Of a stretch of DNA of 64,000 bases, positions 59,964 to 64,000 are shown piece after piece. A program made the position numbers and the translations under genes. How positions within the stretch are numbered: position 1 is the stretch's first letter; every line of letters starts with the position of its first letter. The stretch covers positions 54,864,785-54,928,784 of the forward strand of contig ML677326.1 in the NCBI GenBank assembly GCA_007922305.1, given 5' to 3'. The notes below the pieces were generated by a model. The model made no database searches. It was not told the DNA's origin and was given only the letters and a program-made list of their open reading frames with translations. This DNA is from Dermatemys mawii (Eukaryota; Chordata; Testudines; Dermatemydidae).

Positions 59964-60740
59964 ATGACAAACTTTCACATAAAGAATGTGACACATCAGA
60001 AAAGGGCAGACAAAAACAGTGACCAGTTTTTAAAGTGCTTGTACACTAATGCCAGAAGTCTAAATAATAAGATGGGTGAACTAGAGTGCCTCGTGTTAAA
60101 GGAGAAAATTGACATAATAGGCATCACAGAAACATGGTGGAGAGAGGACAATCAATGGGACACAATCATTCCAGGGTATAAAATATATCGGAAGGACAGA
60201 ACAGGTCGTGGGGGTGGGGGAGTGGCACTACATGTGAAAGAAAATGTAGAATCAAATGAATTAAAAAATCTTAAATGAATCTACATGCTCCATAGAATCT
60301 CTATGGATAGTAATTCCATGCTTAATAAGAATATAACAATAGGGATCTATTATCGACCACCTGATCAGAACAGTGATAGTGAGGATGAAATGCTAAGGGA
60401 GATTAGAGAGGCTGTCAAAATAAATAACTCAATAATAATGGGGCATTTCAATTATCCCCATATTGACTGGGTACATGTCACCTCAGGACGAAATGCAGAA
60501 ACCAAATTCCTTGATACTTTAAATGACTGCTTCTTGGAGCAGCTGGTACAGGAACCCACAAGGGGAGAGGCAACTCTTGATTTAGTCCTGAGTGGAGCAC
60601 AAGAGCTGGTCCAAGAGGTAACTACAACAGGACCGCTTGGGAATAGTGATCATAATATAATAACATTTAACATTCTCGTGCAGGGAACAAAACCGCAGCA
60701 GCACAACACTGTGGCATTTAATTTCAGGAAGGGGAACTAG
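59964..60740 (+). pseudogene. CR1 ORF2 endonuclease domain
   Basis: APE-type endonuclease blocks in order: YTNARSLNNKMGELECL, IDIIGITETWW, RTGRGGGGVALHVKE, then after a stop at about 60275, IGIYYRPPDQNSDSEDEM, MGHFNYPHIDW, FLEQLVQEPTRGEATLDLVL and GNSDHNIITFNI. The usual GDFN motif reads GHFN here, losing a metal-site Asp. The SDH motif is kept. At least two in-frame stops (60275 and about 60739) are present in one frame. Confidence 0.87.
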
Positions 60741-60746
60741 GCAAAA

Positions 60747-62196
60747 ATGAGGGGGTTAGTTAAACGGAAATTAATAGGTAAAGTGACTAAAGTGAAATCC
60801 CTGCAAGCTGCATGGACACTCTTCAAAGAAACCATAATAGAAGCCCAACTTAAATGTATACCCCAAATTAAAAAACAAAGTCAAAGAACTAAAAAAGAGC
60901 CACTGTGGCTTAAAAACCATGTAAAAGAAGCAGTGAGGGATAAAAAGGCATCTTTTAAAAAGTGGAAGTCAAATCCTACTGAAGTAAGTAGAGAGGAGCA
61001 TAAACACTGCCAAATTAAGTGTAAAAATGTAATAAGAAAAGCCAAAATGGAATTTGAAGAACAGCTAGCCAGAAACTCAAAAGGTAATAAAATGTTTTTT
61101 AAATACGTCAGAAGCAGGAAGCCTCCTAAACAACCAGTGGGGCCCCTGGATGATAGAGATACAAAAGGAGCACTTAAAGATGATAAAGTCATTGCGGAGA
61201 AACTAATTGAATTCTTTGCTTCGGTCTTCCCGGCTGAGGACGTTAGGGAGATTCCCAAACCTGAGCCGTCTTTTGTAGGTGACAAATCTGAGGAATTGTC
61301 ACAGATTGAAGTGTCACTAGAGGAGGTCTTGGAACTAATTGATAAACTTAACTGTAACAAGTCACCGGGACCAGATGGCATTCACCCAAGAGTTCTGAAA
61401 GAACTCAAATGTGAAATTGCGGAACTATCAACTAGGGTTTGTAACCTGTCCGTTAAATCGGCTTCTGTTCCCAATGACTGGAAGACAGCTAATGTAACGC
61501 CAATATTTAAAAAGGGCTATAGAGGTGATCCCAGTAACTACAGACTGGTAAGTCTAACGTCCGTACTGGGCAAATCAGTTGAAACAATAGTAAAGAATAA
61601 AATTGTCAGGCACATAGAAGAATAAATTGTTGGGCAAAAGTCAGCATAGTTTCTGTAAAGGGAAATCATGTCTTACTAATCTATTAGAGTTCTCTGAAGG
61701 GGTCAACAAACATGTGGACAAGGGGGATCCAGTGGACGTAGTGTACTTAGATTTCCAGAAAGCATTTGACAAGGTCCCTCACCAAAGGCTCTTACGTAAA
61801 TTAAGTTGCCATGGGATAAGAGGGAAGATCCTTTCATGGATTGAGAACTGATTAAAAGTCAGGGAACGAAGGGTAAGAATAAATGGTAAATTTTCAGAAT
61901 GGAGAGGGGTAACTAGTGGTGTTCCCCAAGGGTCTGTCCTAGGACCAATCCTATTCAACTTATTCATCAATGATTTGGAGGAAGGGGTAAACAATGAGGT
62001 GGCAAAGTTTGAAGATGATACTAAACTGCTCAAAATAGTTAAGACCCAAGCAGACTGTGAAGAACTTCAAAAAGATCTCACAAAACTAAGTGATTGGGCA
62101 ACAAAATGGCAAATGAAATTTAATGTGGATAAATGTAAAGTAATGCACTTTGGAAAAAATAACCCCAACTATACGTACAATATGATGGGGGGCTAA
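60747..62196 (+). pseudogene. CR1 ORF2 reverse transcriptase domain
   Basis: Basic linker, then RT blocks: LIDKLNCNKSPGPDGIHPRV (block 0/1), NDWKTANVTPIFKKG, NYRLVSLTSVLGKSVE, a frameshift near 61620, then LDFQKAFDKVPHQRLL, a TGA at about 61850, SGVPQGSVLGPILFNLFIND and KFEDDTKLLK. The active-site box reads FEDD where FADD is normal, so the second residue is substituted but both Asp remain. It ends with WATKWQMKFNVDKCKVMHFG. Decayed, but less so than the minus-strand copy. Confidence 0.88.
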
Positions 62197-62199
62197 TTT

Positions 62200-63023
62200 A
62201 GCTACAACTAATCAGGAGAAAGATCTTGGAGTCATCGTGGATAGTTCTCTGAAGATGTCCATGCAGCGTACAGCAGCAGTCAAAAAAAGCAAACAGGATG
62301 TTAGGAATCATTAACAAAGGGATAGAAAATAAGACGAGAATATCTTATTGCCCTTATACAAATTCGTGGTGCGCCTACATCTTGAACACTGTGTACAAAT
62401 GTGGTCTCCTCATCTCAAAAAGGATACACTAGCATTAGAAAAGGTTCAAAGAAGGGCAACTAAAATGATTAGGGGATTGGAACGGGTCCCATAGGAGGCG
62501 AGATTCAAGAGGCTAGGACTTTTTAGCTTGGAAAAGAGGAGACTAAGGGGGGAATATGATAGAGGTATATAAAATTATGAGTGGCATGGAGAAAGTGAAT
62601 AAGGAAAAGTTATTTACTTGTTCCCATAATAGCAGACCTAGGGGCCACCCACTGAAATTAGTGGGCAGCAAGTTTAAAACAAATAAAAGGAAGTTCTTCC
62701 TCACACAGCGCACAGTCAACCTGTGAAACTCCTTGCCTGAGGAGGCGGTGAAGGCTAGGACTATAATAGGGTTTGAAAGAGAACTGGATAAATTTATGGA
62801 GGCTAAGTCCATTAATGGCTATTAGCCAGGCTGGGTAAGGAATGGTGTCCCTAGCCTCTGTTTGTCAGAGGGGGGTGATGGATGGCAGGAGAGAGATCAT
62901 TTGATCTTTACCTGTTAGGTTCACTCACTCCGGGGCACCTGGCATTGGCCACTGTCGGTAGACAGGATACTGGACTAGATGGACCTTTGGTTTAACCCAG
63001 TACAGCCTCTCTTATGTTCTTAA
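62200..63023 (+). repeat. CR1 3' region and UTR
   Basis: Contains the frameshifted RT tail (AGAAAAGGTTCAAAGAAGGG, TTTTTAGCTTGGAAAAGAGG), then GGCGGTGAAGGCTAGGACTA and a terminal block ATACTGGACTAGATGGACCT with CTTATGTTCTTAAC. This matches, inverted, 57269-58080. Confidence 0.85.
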
Positions 63024-64000
63024 CTGAAAATTAATGATGTTTTTGTGGGAATTTCCTACCACTATTATTTTTTAAATTAAGAATAAAGGAAAAGCAAATC
63101 TCTCTTGCTATAGACCTTAAAGCTTATTGTTTGTAAAAGAAAAGTAGCTTGCCACAAATTTTAGCACTTAATGGTTTAGTTGCTTATATTTTTAACAACA
63201 CAAGCATTTCAGCAATCCAACTATAAGTCATTTTGGTTCTAGAACTACAAACCTTTAGCAATCTCATTAAGGAAAATGGGTACCCTTGGATTTGAGAACT
63301 CTTATTGCTTATTCCTAACTCTGCAAGATCCGTTGGCTCCAGAGTTCTCAAGTCTGCAGGTCAGAGAGAGGAAAAGAAAGGAGGACTGGGTTGCTCAAGG
63401 GCCGCTAATACCACTATTTCAGGTATTATGCAAGTACTTTCACTACTGGCTATTTTGGGAAGCCTTGGAGGCAAGAAGAAGGAAGAGAGACTTCTCACTG
63501 CATTTTAGTAGTTTTTAGAAATTTATTTCAAGCAGCATTTTTTTTATTACATTGATTTGACAAGCATCATGTATTTATTTTGCTTGTGGCATGACTTTCT
63601 GTAATGGAAGTAGTACAGTAAGATTCAAGAAAATAGTCCAAGTTGTTAGAAAAGACAGTTTTATCATTCCTCACCAACATTCACAGTGGTGAGCTATTTG
63701 TAAAAATTAAGATTGCTGGGATTAAGTTACAAACCTAATACTGTATTTGGACAAGTTTCCGTGCAAACTAAATTCCTATGATTATTCTCAGCTTTTCAAA
63801 ACCTGCCAAGTCATTCTCCCTTTGCTGAAATACTAACTAAATCTATCACTTGATCCCCTGTGGGTAGTATTCAAGGCTGTAAACTATCTCATTAGTGTCC
63901 CTGAACATAAACTTGATCTGTAGAATTTTTTTAAAAAGTTTCTAATCATATGAAGAAAAACATAACACCTTTAGATTAAGAAATAAAATATATTGTTTTT
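63024..64000 (-). other. Intron 1, window end
   Basis: AT-rich sequence with no recognised exon or element. GALNT7 exon 1 is not found here. Confidence 0.5.

Larger units (their letters stand above)
59880..63023 (+). mobile_element. CR1 LINE, nearly complete ORF2 and 3' UTR
   Basis: The longest LINE in the window. ORF2 starts near 59964 and runs with stops to about 62200, followed by a 3' UTR ending CTTATGTTCTTAAC at about 63023. The 5' limit is uncertain: 59880-59963 may be the end of ORF1 or leader. Orientation is antisense to GALNT7. The 3' 1.9 kb is the inverted counterpart of the copy at 57269-59170. Confidence 0.88.
1..64000 (-). other. GALNT7: GALNT7 gene, internal part (introns and exons 2-7)
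   Basis: Six consecutive coding exons plus one alternative exon on the minus strand together encode about 380 residues of a GT27-family polypeptide GalNAc-transferase. Family knowledge: GALNT7 is a type II Golgi membrane enzyme that adds GalNAc from UDP-GalNAc to Ser/Thr, preferring peptides that already carry GalNAc. Seen here are the stem, most of the GT-A catalytic domain including the D-x-H metal motif, and the WGGEN motif. Intron lengths from the 5' side are: intron 1 beyond the window edge, 15898, 15997, 294, 2230, 159 (between the alternative exons) and 3034 bp. Exon numbers assume a single upstream exon 1, which is not visible. The promoter, signal anchor, C-terminal lectin domain and 3' UTR are outside the window. 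Symbol assignment is by recognition of the protein sequence. Confidence 0.9.

Noticed and set aside
1..64000. CRISPR arrays, operons, ribosome binding sites, bacterial mobile elements
   Set aside because: The window is spliced vertebrate DNA; no regularly spaced repeats or prokaryotic gene packing were seen.

Overview
The window is vertebrate nuclear DNA, AT-rich and repeat-rich, almost certainly from a turtle (probably a hidden-necked turtle, Cryptodira). The organism call rests on its repeats: CR1 LINEs, a tRNA-derived SINE with a CR1-like tail, DIRS-type tyrosine-recombinase retrotransposons and many hAT relics. A crocodilian is the main alternative. This is inference from repeat content, not a database match.

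One host gene spans the window on the minus strand: GALNT7, a Golgi polypeptide N-acetylgalactosaminyltransferase. Reading from high to low coordinates, the coding exons are 38579-39039, 22514-22680, 6386-6516, 6012-6091, a pair of alternative exons (3599-3781 and 3257-3439), and 105-222. All have canonical splice sites and the reading phase carries through without a break. Exon 1 (N-terminal tail and Golgi anchor) lies beyond 64000. The last part of the catalytic domain and the lectin domain lie left of position 1. Everything from 39040 to 64000 is therefore probably intron 1. The notable host feature is the exon pair: two homologous exons of 183 bp each, in the same phase and 159 bp apart, which look like mutually exclusive alternatives rewriting part of the catalytic domain.

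The introns are an archive of mobile elements. At 7186-14247 lies a nearly full-length DIRS retrotransposon on the minus strand, with inverted terminal repeats, an internal complementary region, and gag, RT/RNase H and tyrosine recombinase remnants. A 1048-bp solo LTR with a 5-bp target duplication interrupts it. A second, badly decayed DIRS element sits at about 34420-37390 and is recognisable mainly from its repeat ends. Small non-autonomous hAT elements, several with clear 8-bp target duplications, lie at 15643, 19488 and 25216, with less well bounded ones near 46944, 51845 and 53750.

At 40452-44880 there is a nest of elements. A hAT/BED transposase element appears to be split by a DNA transposon of about 2.4 kb that I cannot name. 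Its protein remnant (41221-42915) has a Cys-rich N-terminus, a C-x2-C motif and a possible DDE core. A decayed hAT fragment then cuts the BED transposase at 44595.

At the right, two CR1 LINE copies lie head to head (57269-59170 minus, about 59880-63023 plus), making a large inverted repeat in intron 1. No RNA gene, CRISPR array, prokaryotic feature or second host gene was found.
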